Source: Bacillota bacterium (GTDB lineage Bacteria; Bacillota; Clostridia; Oscillospirales; Acutalibacteraceae). From it: a stretch of 64,000 nucleotides of DNA. The stretch covers positions 34,338-98,337 of the forward strand of contig JAEZGM010000029.1 in assembly GCA_023416955.1 (NCBI GenBank), in the 5' to 3' direction. Both the position numbers and the translations under genes were made by a program. Below the pieces are notes generated by a model. It ran no database searches and had not been told where the DNA came from. It was given only the letters and a program-made list of their open reading frames with translations. Of this stretch, positions 1-7,250 are shown piece after piece; positions within the stretch are counted from its first letter, which is position 1, and the number at the start of each line of letters is the position of its first letter.

Positions 1-1
1 C

Positions 2-133
2 CTGTGCAACAAAAGCCGCGACTGGCTTAACGGCGTACTGCGCGGAAAAAATGTAAAAACAGAAGAGATTTTCATCATGACGACGGATCGTTCGGAAAAT
101 TTTAATATTATTAAAAAGGATGATTACAGATGA
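2..133 (+). CDS. DUF421 (YetF-like) protein, C-terminal fragment
   Basis: An open frame runs in from the window edge and gives 43 residues ending at TGA 131-133. The fragment contains LRGKNVKTEEIF and MTTDRSENFNIIKK, which resemble the end of the cytoplasmic C-terminal domain of DUF421/YetF membrane proteins. The stop overlaps the ATG of the following DUF4363 gene (ATGA), so the two are probably translationally coupled. DUF421 and DUF4363 genes are usual partners in spore-forming clostridia, which supports the call. The membrane part lies outside the window. The identification rests on a short fragment and a neighbour, so it is moderate. Confidence 0.6.
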   Translation: MCNKSRDWLNGVLRGKNVKTEEIFIMTTDRSENFNIIKKDDYR

Positions 134-510
134 AACGAATCTGGGCGTCCGTGATTATATTCATTTTAGCTGTAACGGTCTGTATTCTGGGTACCATTAC
201 AGTCCAAAATATCACCGAGGATTTGACCCGGACCATTACACAGGCTAAAAAGGAAGCCGATATCGGAAATACGGATTTATCTTATCAGCTCAGTAAAAAA
301 GCGGTGTCAGATTGGCACAGCAGCCATGAAATCCTGTGTATTTATATGTCTCACTCAAAACTGGAAGCGGTCGATCAGACATTGGCCGGGCTTCCGGGGC
401 TCGTACAGCACGGCGCAAACGAGCAGTTTTCTTCGGAATGCGACCGCGGCATTACACAGATTTATTACCTGAAGGAATCGGAGCTGCCAAGCCTGCAAAA
501 CATCTTTTAA
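130..510 (+). CDS. DUF4363 family membrane-anchored protein
   Basis: This is a 126-residue protein with an N-terminal hydrophobic segment (about residues 4-26, after MKR) that should act as an uncleaved anchor or signal. The remainder is a helical outer domain rich in charged residues, with WHSSHEILCIYMSHSKLE near the middle. Size, topology and position after a DUF421 gene match the DUF4363 family, whose function is not established. It overlaps the upstream gene by 4 bp, so it is probably translated with it. A perfect hairpin begins 6 bp after the stop and likely ends the transcript. No enzyme motif is visible. Confidence 0.75.
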   Translation: MKRIWASVIIFILAVTVCILGTITVQNITEDLTRTITQAKKEADIGNTDLSYQLSKKAVSDWHSSHEILCIYMSHSKLEAVDQTLAGLPGLVQHGANEQFSSECDRGITQIYYLKESELPSLQNIF

Positions 511-516
511 CGCGCT

Positions 517-562
517 AAAGAGGGTATTGCAAAATGAGTTTTCATTTTGCAATACCCTCTTT
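517..562. repeat. Hairpin repeat copy 1 (bidirectional terminator)
   Basis: A perfect 21-bp stem (517-537 with 542-562) closes over a 4-base loop. The left arm starts with A residues and the right arm ends in TTT, so it can terminate transcription from both sides. It lies between the convergent DUF4363 and nrdR genes. It belongs to a family with copies at 6357, 37933, 52513 and 63979 that share the core TGCAAAATG. This copy differs by paired changes (GTATTGC/GCAATAC instead of GTGCTGC/GCAGCAC) that keep the pairing. Confidence 0.85.
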
Positions 563-631
563 GCTGGGTCCGTTCATTTATCTGTTGCTGCAACAGCAGC
601 ATGTGTAGCAGTAACATTTCTGTTTGGTTTG

Positions 632-1093
632 TTAATTGGATTTGTTCTTGATCATGCGGTTCAACTCATCCATAAACGTATTAATATCTTTGAACTGACG
701 ATACACGGAGGCAAAACGCACATAAGCGACCTCGTCCACATCCTTCAGCTTCTCCATCGCATATTTGCCGATTAAACTGGACGGAACTTCGCGGTCCAGC
801 GAATTTTGCAGCTTGTTCTGGATTTCATCCACAATCTGTTCCAGCGTATCCAAAGAAACCGGACGCTTTTCACAGGCGCGCAAAAGTCCGTTCAGAAGTT
901 TATCGCGATCGAACGCTTCCCTTGAACGGTCTTTCTTCACAACAACGATGGGCACTGTTTCAATAATTTCATAGGTTGTAAAGCGTTTGGAACAACTCAG
1001 GCATTCTCTGCGTCTCCGAATTCTTCCGCCTTCATCGGTTGGACGCGAGTCAATTACCTTTGATTCGGTAAAACCGCAATATGGACACCGCAT
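632..1093 (-). CDS. nrdR: Transcriptional repressor NrdR
   Basis: NrdR represses ribonucleotide reductase genes by sensing ATP/dATP. The 153-residue protein has the expected length. An N-terminal zinc ribbon is formed by Cys3, Cys6, Cys31 and Cys34 ([16 protein letters not shown]), with the basic RIRRRRECL stretch between the pairs. The ATP-cone follows from about residue 47 ([20 protein letters not shown]). The ATG is preceded by GGGGGAGG at a spacing of 8 and by a good promoter at 1124-1152. It appears monocistronic, ending at the bidirectional hairpin at 517-562. No ribonucleotide reductase gene lies in the window, so its targets are elsewhere. Confidence 0.96.
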   Translation of the reverse strand: MRCPYCGFTESKVIDSRPTDEGGRIRRRRECLSCSKRFTTYEIIETVPIVVVKKDRSREAFDRDKLLNGLLRACEKRPVSLDTLEQIVDEIQNKLQNSLDREVPSSLIGKYAMEKLKDVDEVAYVRFASVYRQFKDINTFMDELNRMIKNKSN

Positions 1094-1123
1094 CGCTGAA
1101 CCTCCCCCACCATATTTTGTACA

Positions 1124-1152
1124 ATTATAACAAAGAAATAAAAATTAATCAA
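1124..1152 (-). promoter_or_regulatory. Sigma-A promoter of nrdR
   Basis: Read on the minus strand, the -35 is TTGATT (1147-1152), followed by a 17-bp spacer and the -10 TATAAT (1124-1129). The start would fall about 25 bases upstream of the nrdR ATG, leaving room for its GGGGGAGG ribosome-binding site. Confidence 0.75.
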
Positions 1153-1170
1153 GTAGAATAATTGCTAAAT

Positions 1171-1965
1171 TTACTTAAAAGGTTGGTACAACAGTTTTTC
1201 TGCGACTTGTTTTGCTGCTTTTATTTCATTCAGGTCACGGAAGCTGTCGCGGTACACTTCAATCATAAGATCCCCCTGAAACTCAAAGCCACGTAGCTTC
1301 TCGATAAGCGGCTCAAAATTCATCGTACCACAGCCGGGCAAAAGGCAGTCATGTTCATTGTTATTGTCATTGAGGTGCACATGCACAAGGCTTTTCCCCA
1401 TGGCATCACAGACATCAAACGGATCCTTTCCTCCGCGCACCGCCTGCTTTACGTCCAACACAAACGCGCAATCTTTTTTAAGGTACCGGCGCATACGCTG
1501 AATAAAATCGGGCTCGTTACTTCGGAACAGGTTGATATTTTCCTGTGCGACCGTAATGCCGAAGGTTTTTCCCAACGCATACAGCTTTGCGTAATGCTCA
1601 AAATACTCCTGTTCGGTAATACGGTTCTGATCTTTACGCTGCCCATGCAGCACCAGAATTTCGGCGCCTAAAATATTTGCCGCCTGAAAGTACTGTTTAT
1701 ATAATTCAAGCCCATCCTGAAAACGGCGCTCATAATCCGAAAAAAGCAGGAAGCTTTCAAAACCGGAGGTAAATGGATGAATTGATTTAACCGCCGCACC
1801 TTTTTCGTCGACTGTTTTTTTCAATCCCGCAAGATATTCCGAATTGAGCTCGCTGAATGTGTTCAAAAAGATTTCAAAAAGACGAAAATCCATTTCCGCC
1901 AAAACAGGCAAGGCCTTCTCCGGTTCCATCGGATAGAGGCACGCCGTCGAGATACCCAAGCGCAT
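1171..1965 (-). CDS. Sugar phosphate isomerase/epimerase-like TIM-barrel protein
   Basis: This is a 264-residue member of the xylose-isomerase-like / AP endonuclease 2 superfamily. Typical metal-site patterns are visible: EILVLHGQ, VAQENIN, FVLDVKQA, LVHVHLNDNNNEHD and GDLMIEVYRD, which supply the Glu, Asp and His ligands of the barrel. The substrate cannot be predicted; relatives act on keto-sugars, inosose or hydroxypyruvate. I chose the second ATG because TGGGTGG lies 7 bases before it, whereas at 1980 the AGGAA abuts the codon directly. It is transcribed alone from a promoter at 2045-2074 and points towards nrdR without an obvious terminator between them. Confidence 0.8.
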   Translation of the reverse strand: MRLGISTACLYPMEPEKALPVLAEMDFRLFEIFLNTFSELNSEYLAGLKKTVDEKGAAVKSIHPFTSGFESFLLFSDYERRFQDGLELYKQYFQAANILGAEILVLHGQRKDQNRITEQEYFEHYAKLYALGKTFGITVAQENINLFRSNEPDFIQRMRRYLKKDCAFVLDVKQAVRGGKDPFDVCDAMGKSLVHVHLNDNNNEHDCLLPGCGTMNFEPLIEKLRGFEFQGDLMIEVYRDSFRDLNEIKAAKQVAEKLLYQPFK

Positions 1966-2044
1966 TAAACAACCACCCATTTCCTAGCGCGAAAAAATTC
2001 ATAAAGCCAAACACAGATCACCTGTTTTTAAAATAAAATACCGT

Positions 2045-2074
2045 ATTATAGAATTATAGCCCGCAAAAAGTCAA
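2045..2074 (-). promoter_or_regulatory. Sigma-A promoter of the isomerase-like gene
   Basis: On the minus strand TTGACT (2069-2074), an 18-bp spacer and TATAAT (2045-2050) stand about 80 bases upstream of the chosen ATG. A second TATAAT lies inside the spacer. I see no clear promoter for the divergent gene at 2154. Confidence 0.6.
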
Positions 2075-2153
2075 ATGTCCAGATTATTTCACACTGAGTC
2101 GGGCAACCTAATTCCATTCCGCAAATTCAGCGAAAACAGAAAGGACAGCCGCT

Positions 2154-2588
2154 ATGCCGAAAGAAAATGAAGATCTTTTGAAAGAAATCTATAAAGCCAC
2201 ACAAATGGGACTGGAAGCAACAAAAGAAATTTTAAACAAGGTTGAGGACGCTTCCCTGCACGACCAAATCGTTGAGCAGCGGAAAAATTATAAAGGAATG
2301 AGCTTGAAAGCAAAAGCGATGCTGCGCGAACAGGGGGAAGTTCCGCTCGGCGCAAAAACAAGCAAAAAAATCATGGTCAAAAGCGCGGTGACGATGAACA
2401 CACTGACTAACCGCTCCCCCAGCCATATTGCGGAGCTGATGATTAACGGCACCACCATGGGGATTATTGATATGACAAAAAGGATGAACCGGCTTGATTA
2501 CTCCGACGCGGGCGCAAAGCAGCTTGCTGAAGAGTTCATTTCCAACCAACAGCAGAATATTGAAAATCTGAAGAGTTTTTTATGCTGA
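2154..2588 (+). CDS. Conserved hypothetical helical protein
   Basis: This 144-residue protein has no signal peptide and no membrane segment. It is almost entirely helical by composition, with long amphipathic stretches (LLKEIYKATQMGLEATKEIL; IVEQRKNYKGMSLKAKAM; AKQLAEEFISNQQQNIENLK). A conserved-looking centre is SPSHIAELMINGTTMGIIDMTK. The layout suggests a small four-helix bundle, reminiscent of ferritin-like folds such as DUF2383, but no di-iron ExxH pattern is convincing. Proteins like this are common and unnamed in clostridia. AGAAAGGAC precedes the ATG. It is probably monocistronic, because a separate promoter for the ABC-F gene begins 10 bp after its stop. I assign no function. Confidence 0.75.
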   Translation: MPKENEDLLKEIYKATQMGLEATKEILNKVEDASLHDQIVEQRKNYKGMSLKAKAMLREQGEVPLGAKTSKKIMVKSAVTMNTLTNRSPSHIAELMINGTTMGIIDMTKRMNRLDYSDAGAKQLAEEFISNQQQNIENLKSFLC

Positions 2589-2598
2589 AAACATCGGC

Positions 2599-2627
2599 TT
2601 GATTTCAAAGCGCTATATCATTATAAT
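2599..2627 (+). promoter_or_regulatory. Sigma-A promoter of the ABC-F gene
   Basis: TTGATT (2599-2604), a 17-bp spacer and TATAAT (2622-2627) give a start near 2634. The roughly 47-base leader begins almost directly with a 7-bp perfect hairpin (GCGGAGC/GCTCCGC, 2639-2657), followed by AAGGAG and the ATG at 2681. Confidence 0.75.
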
Positions 2628-2680
2628 ATACTATATGAGCGGAGCTGCGTGCTCCGCACTTTACATACAAGGAGTACGGA

Positions 2681-4588
2681 ATGAGTTTACTCAGTGCGAG
2701 CAATCTGACGAAAGGGTTCGGCTCTGACCTGATTTTCAGCGGCGTATCCTTTGAAATACAGGAAAATGACCATGTTGGTTTGGTCGGAGTCAACGGCTCC
2801 GGTAAAACCACGCTTTTCAAACTGCTGACGGGTGAACTTCCGTCGGACAGCGGGGACATTTACAAATCAAACACGACGGTTCTCGGTTACATGGAGCAGC
2901 ACGTATGCCGTGATCTTGAGCGCAGCGCCTACAGTGAAGTGCTGACTGTGTTTGACAGCTTAATCCATATGGAACAAGAGCTGGAAGAGCTCAATCACCA
3001 GCTGCTGGCAAAACCGAAAAACATGGATGAATTAATTGAGCGTCAGGTTTTGATGAATGACCGCTTTGTGGAACAGGGCGGCCTGACTTTTCGCAGCCGC
3101 GCCCGCTCCGCACTGCTTGGCCTTGGTTTCAGTGACGAACAGATGGGACTTCCCATCGGCGTTTTAAGCGGCGGTCAAAAGGCAAAACTGCAGCTTTCGA
3201 AAATGCTGCTCTGCGGTGCGAACCTGCTGCTGCTGGACGAACCGACCAACCACCTGGACATCGCGTCCGTGGAGTGGCTTGAGGATTTTCTGCGTACCTA
3301 CAACGGCGCGTACATCGTCATCTCCCATGACCGTTATTTTCTCGACCGCACCACGAACAGAACCTTTGAAATGGAGCATTGCCGGCTTACATTGTACAAA
3401 GGTAATTATTCTACGTTTCTTGCGCAAAAGGACGAAAACACGCTGTCGGCACAGCGAAAATACGATAATACGCAAAAGGAGATTCACCGGCTGGAGGGCG
3501 TTGTCGCGCAGCAGCGCCAGTGGAACCGTGAAAAAAACATCAAAACCGCGGAAAGCAAACTGAAAGTTATTGAGCGGCTGGAAAACACTTTGGAAAAGCC
3601 GGAGGAAAAACCGGAGGGAATCCAATTTGATTTCGGCATCTCACAGCGCGGCGGCAATGATGTGCTGAGCGTGGAGCAGCTTGCCCTCAGCTTTGATGAG
3701 AAAAAGTTGTTTCAAAACGCGGATATGGAAATTCACCGGGGTGAACGCGTATTTTTGATCGGGCCGAACGGCTGCGGTAAGACCTCATTACTGAAAACAT
3801 TGCTCGGAATCTACACGCCGTGCGCGGGAGAAATCCGCTTTGGTACGGGGATTGAACCGGGTTACTATGACCAGATTCAGGAAGGCCTTCACCCTGAAAA
3901 AACCGTTCTGGATGAAATATGGGACAGTTATCCCCGCATGACGCAAACGGAAATCCGAAACGCGCTTGCCGTGTTCCTTTTTAAGGGTGACGACGTGTTC
4001 AAGCAGGTTTCTGCCTTGAGCGGCGGCGAACGGGCGCGGGTGCTTCTGCTGCGGCTGATGCTGTCGCGCAACAACTTTCTTCTGCTGGACGAACCGACGA
4101 ACCATTTGGATATTGATTCCTGCGAAGCGCTGGAATCCGCGCTGCAAAACTACGGCGGTACGCTGCTGATCGTTTCGCATGACCGCTATCTGATCAATAA
4201 AATTGCCGATAAAATTTATTATCTGGATCAGAACGGCGTGACGGAGTATATCGGAAATTACGACGATTATCTTGAAAAAAGTAAAACCCGAGTCGAACAG
4301 GCAGCCGCCAGTGAGCCGGTCAAAGTAAATGAGTACAAGCTGCGCAAGGAGCGCGATGCAGCTATTCGAAAAGAAAAAGCGGAATTGAAACGAATGGAAG
4401 CTGCAATTGAGGAAAAAGACCGTCAGATTACTGAACTGGAAAACGAACTGCAAAAGCCCGAGGTCGCCAGCGATTACCAGAAGACGCTCGAGGTTTCACA
4501 GCAGCTGGATGCGCTCCATCAGGAAAGTGACGCTCTGTTTCAGCGCTGGAGCGAGCTTGCGCAGAAATACGACGAACCGTTAAATTAA
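2681..4588 (+). CDS. ABC-F family ATPase (YdiF/Uup-like)
   Basis: This is a soluble protein of 635 residues with two ABC domains and no membrane segment, the architecture of ABC-F ribosome-associated translation factors. Domain 1 has Walker A GVNGSGKTT (36-44), signature LSGGQ (about 162) and Walker B LLLLDEPTNHLD (about 183). Domain 2 has GPNGCGKTS (361-369), LSGGER (about 446) and FLLLDEPTNHLD (about 466). The charged linker at about 240-305 would be the arm that reaches tRNA near the peptidyl-transferase centre. The C-terminus (about 545-635) is a coiled coil, as in Uup/YdiF. Factors of this group rescue stalled ribosomes and some protect against ribosome-targeting antibiotics; which applies here cannot be read from sequence. 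Confidence 0.93.
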   Translation: MSLLSASNLTKGFGSDLIFSGVSFEIQENDHVGLVGVNGSGKTTLFKLLTGELPSDSGDIYKSNTTVLGYMEQHVCRDLERSAYSEVLTVFDSLIHMEQELEELNHQLLAKPKNMDELIERQVLMNDRFVEQGGLTFRSRARSALLGLGFSDEQMGLPIGVLSGGQKAKLQLSKMLLCGANLLLLDEPTNHLDIASVEWLEDFLRTYNGAYIVISHDRYFLDRTTNRTFEMEHCRLTLYKGNYSTFLAQKDENTLSAQRKYDNTQKEIHRLEGVVAQQRQWNREKNIKTAESKLKVIERLENTLEKPEEKPEGIQFDFGISQRGGNDVLSVEQLALSFDEKKLFQNADMEIHRGERVFLIGPNGCGKTSLLKTLLGIYTPCAGEIRFGTGIEPGYYDQIQEGLHPEKTVLDEIWDSYPRMTQTEIRNALAVFLFKGDDVFKQVSALSGGERARVLLLRLMLSRNNFLLLDEPTNHLDIDSCEALESALQNYGGTLLIVSHDRYLINKIADKIYYLDQNGVTEYIGNYDDYLEKSKTRVEQAAASEPVKVNEYKLRKERDAAIRKEKAELKRMEAAIEEKDRQITELENELQKPEVASDYQKTLEVSQQLDALHQESDALFQRWSELAQKYDEPLN

Positions 4589-4592
4589 AAAC

Positions 4593-4611
4593 AGCCCGGA
4601 AATTCCGGGCT
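4593..4611. terminator. Terminator between ABC-F gene and HPr-like gene
   Basis: An 8-bp perfect stem (AGCCCGGA/TCCGGGCT) closes over a 3-base loop and has A residues on its left and TTT on its right. It lies between convergent genes, 4 bp after the ABC-F stop and 16 bp before the end of the minus-strand gene, and should serve both. Confidence 0.75.
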
Positions 4612-4627
4612 TTGATCTTCAATGAAC

Positions 4628-4861
4628 TCATTTTTCAGTCTGAAACTGCTTTAGCTGTTCGATAAATTCGGCTGCATGATCACTTTCTACCTCGAGATCT
4701 ACAGGCTTAGACAAATCAAGGCTGAAAACACCCATAATGGATTTTGCGTCGATCTTGTATTTATCGGTAGTAAGGTTAATCGGAAAGTCATAGCTGTTCG
4801 TTAAGGTGACGAACTTTTTGACTGCTTCAATACTTGAAAGTGTGATCGAAGTTGAATACAT
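4628..4861 (-). CDS. HPr-like protein lacking the active-site histidine
   Basis: The 77-residue protein has the size and pattern of the PTS phosphocarrier HPr. The region IDAKSIMGVFSLDLSKPVDLEVES matches the helix-2/strand part of HPr that carries regulatory Ser46 (here Ser41 in AKSIMG). The usual GxHARPA loop with phosphorylated His15 is absent; the equivalent stretch reads TLTNSYDFPINL and contains no His. It therefore cannot carry PTS phosphate in the classical way. It might be a regulatory HPr relative that keeps only the kinase site, comparable to Crh. It is transcribed alone from the promoter at 4896-4924, with GGAGG before the ATG. Confidence 0.8.
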   Translation of the reverse strand: MYSTSITLSSIEAVKKFVTLTNSYDFPINLTTDKYKIDAKSIMGVFSLDLSKPVDLEVESDHAAEFIEQLKQFQTEK

Positions 4862-4895
4862 TTGGTTTTACCTCCATATTTCGCTGTATTTATCA

Positions 4896-4924
4896 ATAAT
4901 ATAGCAGCTCGCGAAATTGGTCAA
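4896..4924 (-). promoter_or_regulatory. Sigma-A promoter of the HPr-like gene
   Basis: On the minus strand TTGACC (4919-4924), a 17-bp spacer and TATTAT (4896-4901) lie about 35 bases upstream of the ATG at 4861. Confidence 0.7.
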
Positions 4925-4994
4925 TATTCATTTTAACCATACATTGTTTTAATTATCCAATTAAAATATGTATTTTTTATTGAAAGGATACAAC

Positions 4995-6287
4995 ATGAAA
5001 GTTTCCGTTATTACGCTTGGGTGCAAGGTCAATCAGTATGAATCCCAGGCGATGCTGAACCAGCTTATTTCCGCCGGATTTTCCGCCGGCGAGGACGGCG
5101 AGGAAAGCGATATCGTGATTATCAATTCCTGTACGGTGACCTCTGTCAGCGACCATAAAGTACGGCAGATGCTCCACCGCGCCCGCAGCAAAAACCCCGG
5201 AGCCGTGCTGGTTTTGACCGGCTGTATGCCGCAGGCATTTCCCGAAACCGCCGAAGCGCTGCAGGACGCCGATATTGTGCTGGGCAACTCCAACCGCTCC
5301 TCCCTGCTGCCGGATATTTTGAATTATCTTTCCACACATCAGCGGATTATAGACATCGTTCCGCATGAAAAAGCGAACGGATTTGAACATATGAGCGTCA
5401 ACCGCTTTTACGAGCGGACACGCGCGTTTATTAAAATTGAAGACGGGTGCAACCGCTTCTGTTCCTACTGCATTATTCCATATGCGCGCGGCCGCGTACG
5501 CTCCAAGCCACTGGGTGAATTAAAGCAGGAAATCGCGGAAATAGCCGCCAACGGTTACCATGAAATTGTGCTGACCGGCATCAATCTTTCCGCCTACGGG
5601 CAGGAGCTTGGGCTGCACCTGTGCGATGCGGTGGAAGCTGCCTGTGCGCCGGAGGGCATCGCGCGGGTGAGGCTGGGTTCACTGGAGCCGGAACAGCTGA
5701 ACGAGGATGTCATTGCCCGGCTGAGCAAACAAAAGAAGCTTTGTCCGCAGTTCCACCTTTCGCTGCAGAGCGGCTGCGACACCACACTGCAGCGTATGAA
5801 CAGGCACTACGATACTGACGAGTACCGAACAATCGTAAGAAACCTCCGTACCGCCTTTGACAACGCCGCGATTACCACCGACATGATGGTCGGATTTCCC
5901 GGCGAAACGGAAGAGGAATTTGAACAGTCGCTGGCTTTCGCGGAGGAGATCCGCTTTGCGAAGGTTCATGTGTTCTCATACTCCCGCCGCCCCGGCACCA
6001 AGGCGAACGACGCACCCGACCAGGTGCCGCAGAAAATGAAGGAACAGCGCAGCCACCTTCTGATTACGGCGACGCAAGCCACCAAAGAGCTGTTTTTCCG
6101 GGAGCAGATTGGCCGCACGGAGCCTGTTTTATTCGAGCAGGAATGTGAGAGAGGAGTATACGAGGGTTATACGGAAAATTACACCCCTGTGAAAGTACAC
6201 AGCGAGACGGACATCAGCGGGCAGATTCTCTCCGTAAAAATCACGGAAGCCGAAAGCGACTGCTGTGTTGCTGGACTGCTTGCATAG
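4995..6287 (+). CDS. mtaB: tRNA threonylcarbamoyladenosine methylthiotransferase MtaB
   Basis: MtaB adds a methylthio group to t6A37 of ANN-decoding tRNAs, giving ms2t6A. The 430-residue protein has the three-part layout of the family. First is an N-terminal UPF0004 domain with Fe-S cysteines (TLGCKVNQYES, NSCTVTS, LTGCMPQ). Next is a radical SAM domain with CNRFCSYCIIPYARGRVRS at about 150, and last a C-terminal TRAM-like stretch. TLGCKVNQYE is typical of MtaB rather than MiaB. I start at the ATG at 4995, which is preceded by GAAAGGA; an in-frame ATG 27 bases upstream lacks a site. It stands alone and ends at hairpin repeat copy 2. Confidence 0.92.
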   Translation: MKVSVITLGCKVNQYESQAMLNQLISAGFSAGEDGEESDIVIINSCTVTSVSDHKVRQMLHRARSKNPGAVLVLTGCMPQAFPETAEALQDADIVLGNSNRSSLLPDILNYLSTHQRIIDIVPHEKANGFEHMSVNRFYERTRAFIKIEDGCNRFCSYCIIPYARGRVRSKPLGELKQEIAEIAANGYHEIVLTGINLSAYGQELGLHLCDAVEAACAPEGIARVRLGSLEPEQLNEDVIARLSKQKKLCPQFHLSLQSGCDTTLQRMNRHYDTDEYRTIVRNLRTAFDNAAITTDMMVGFPGETEEEFEQSLAFAEEIRFAKVHVFSYSRRPGTKANDAPDQVPQKMKEQRSHLLITATQATKELFFREQIGRTEPVLFEQECERGVYEGYTENYTPVKVHSETDISGQILSVKITEAESDCCVAGLLA

Positions 6288-6356
6288 ATACTGAAAGACG
6301 ATGGTGCACACTGAATACAGTCGCTTAGATAGTGTACTTACAAGCAATTTTCCCGT

Positions 6357-6407
6357 AAAGAAGGGTGCTGCAAAATGAATTAAAGTTCATTTTCCAGCAC
6401 CTTCTTT
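6357..6407. repeat. Hairpin repeat copy 2 (bidirectional terminator)
   Basis: This is the second member of the repeat family: AAAGAAGGGTGCTGCAAAAT pairs with ATTTTCCAGCACCTTCTTT around a short AT-rich loop. It carries one C-C mismatch and one bulged G, so it is slightly degraded compared with the other copies. It lies between the convergent mtaB and MBL genes and is followed by a T run. Confidence 0.8.
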
Positions 6408-6422
6408 TTCTACTGATTTATC

Positions 6423-7121
6423 TTATTTGCCAAGCTCACTGAGCTCGTATTCACAGCCGTACTCCATGACAAACGCGGTACAGGAGGTGTTTTTCAGCGC
6501 CGTCACATATTTCGCAGGGTCTTCCGTATTTTCCGCGAACATTCCGTAATGGTTCGGCACGCCGACGGACGCACCCACCCGCTTCGTCAGCTCCGCCGCT
6601 TCGTTCACATTCATGTTGCCGAGCCTTCCGTTGATGCATACAAAAATCACGTCCGCCTGAATTCCTTTCCCCACCTCCGGCGTCAGCAGGGAATCCCCTG
6701 TAAAATAGTATTTTCTGCCTTTAAGGGTACACAGCAGACCGATGCTGTCCGCCGTATGCTCCGCGAAAACAGCCTCGATATGCATTCCGGCGAAATCCAA
6801 TACGCCGCCGCGATTCAGCGGGACATAGCGCTCTTCGGCCACATTGCAGCGATGCAGTACCGCCCGCCCGCTTTCCGGGCCGGCAAAACAAATATCGTTT
6901 TGCCCCATACCCATTACCATTTCTTCGTCAAGATGATCCGCATGGTCGTGCGTATAGATGATGATATCCGCATTGACTTCCTGCGCTGTAAACGGCGTCG
7001 GAATGAGCCTGTGAAATCCGTCCAAACGAAATACCATATCGGACAAATACGGGTCAATCAAAACCGAATGATGCCCATCTGTCAGTTCGTAGCCAGCCTG
7101 CCCTAACCAGCGAATTTTCAT
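6423..7121 (-). CDS. MBL-fold metal-dependent hydrolase (UlaG/UPF0173-like)
   Basis: This is a 232-residue metallo-beta-lactamase-fold protein. The N-terminus MKIRWLGQAGYELT and the metal motif IYTHDHADHLDEE (HxHxDH) are diagnostic. Further ligands are likely in FAEHTADSIG, YYFTGDSLL and VPNHYGMF. The family includes UlaG-like lactonases and UPF0173 hydrolases; no substrate can be assigned. I start at 7121, where AAGGAAG stands 6 bases before the ATG; a longer frame to 7229 would run through a palindrome at 7139-7168. It lies downstream of and co-directional with the GHL10 gene, separated by 129 bp that hold this palindrome, so separate regulation is possible. Confidence 0.85.
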   Translation of the reverse strand: MKIRWLGQAGYELTDGHHSVLIDPYLSDMVFRLDGFHRLIPTPFTAQEVNADIIIYTHDHADHLDEEMVMGMGQNDICFAGPESGRAVLHRCNVAEERYVPLNRGGVLDFAGMHIEAVFAEHTADSIGLLCTLKGRKYYFTGDSLLTPEVGKGIQADVIFVCINGRLGNMNVNEAAELTKRVGASVGVPNHYGMFAENTEDPAKYVTALKNTSCTAFVMEYGCEYELSELGK

Positions 7122-7138
7122 AGCTTTACTTCCTTTTC

Positions 7139-7168
7139 CCAAGGCCTTGTTTGTAAACAAGGCTTTGG
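7139..7168. promoter_or_regulatory. Palindrome upstream of the MBL gene, possible operator
   Basis: A perfect 9-bp inverted repeat GCCTTGTTT-GT-AAACAAGGC (7144-7163) extends with one wobble pair to 14 pairs. It ends 17 bp before the MBL start codon. No T run follows it in the direction of the gene, so it is not an intrinsic terminator. An operator for a dimeric regulator or an mRNA hairpin are both possible. Confidence 0.5.
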
Positions 7169-7250
7169 CCATTATTGCTCTATGTAGTATCATATCAAAA
7201 TAAATCTGCCTGTCAAGTGCGGTTTTCATCTGTATGTTAAGGCAAACATA

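Noticed and set aside
6300..6340. GTGCACACT...AGTGTAC downstream of mtaB as a further MITE remnant
   Set aside because: The pairing is imperfect and there is no similarity to the TATAGTCAGTT ends.
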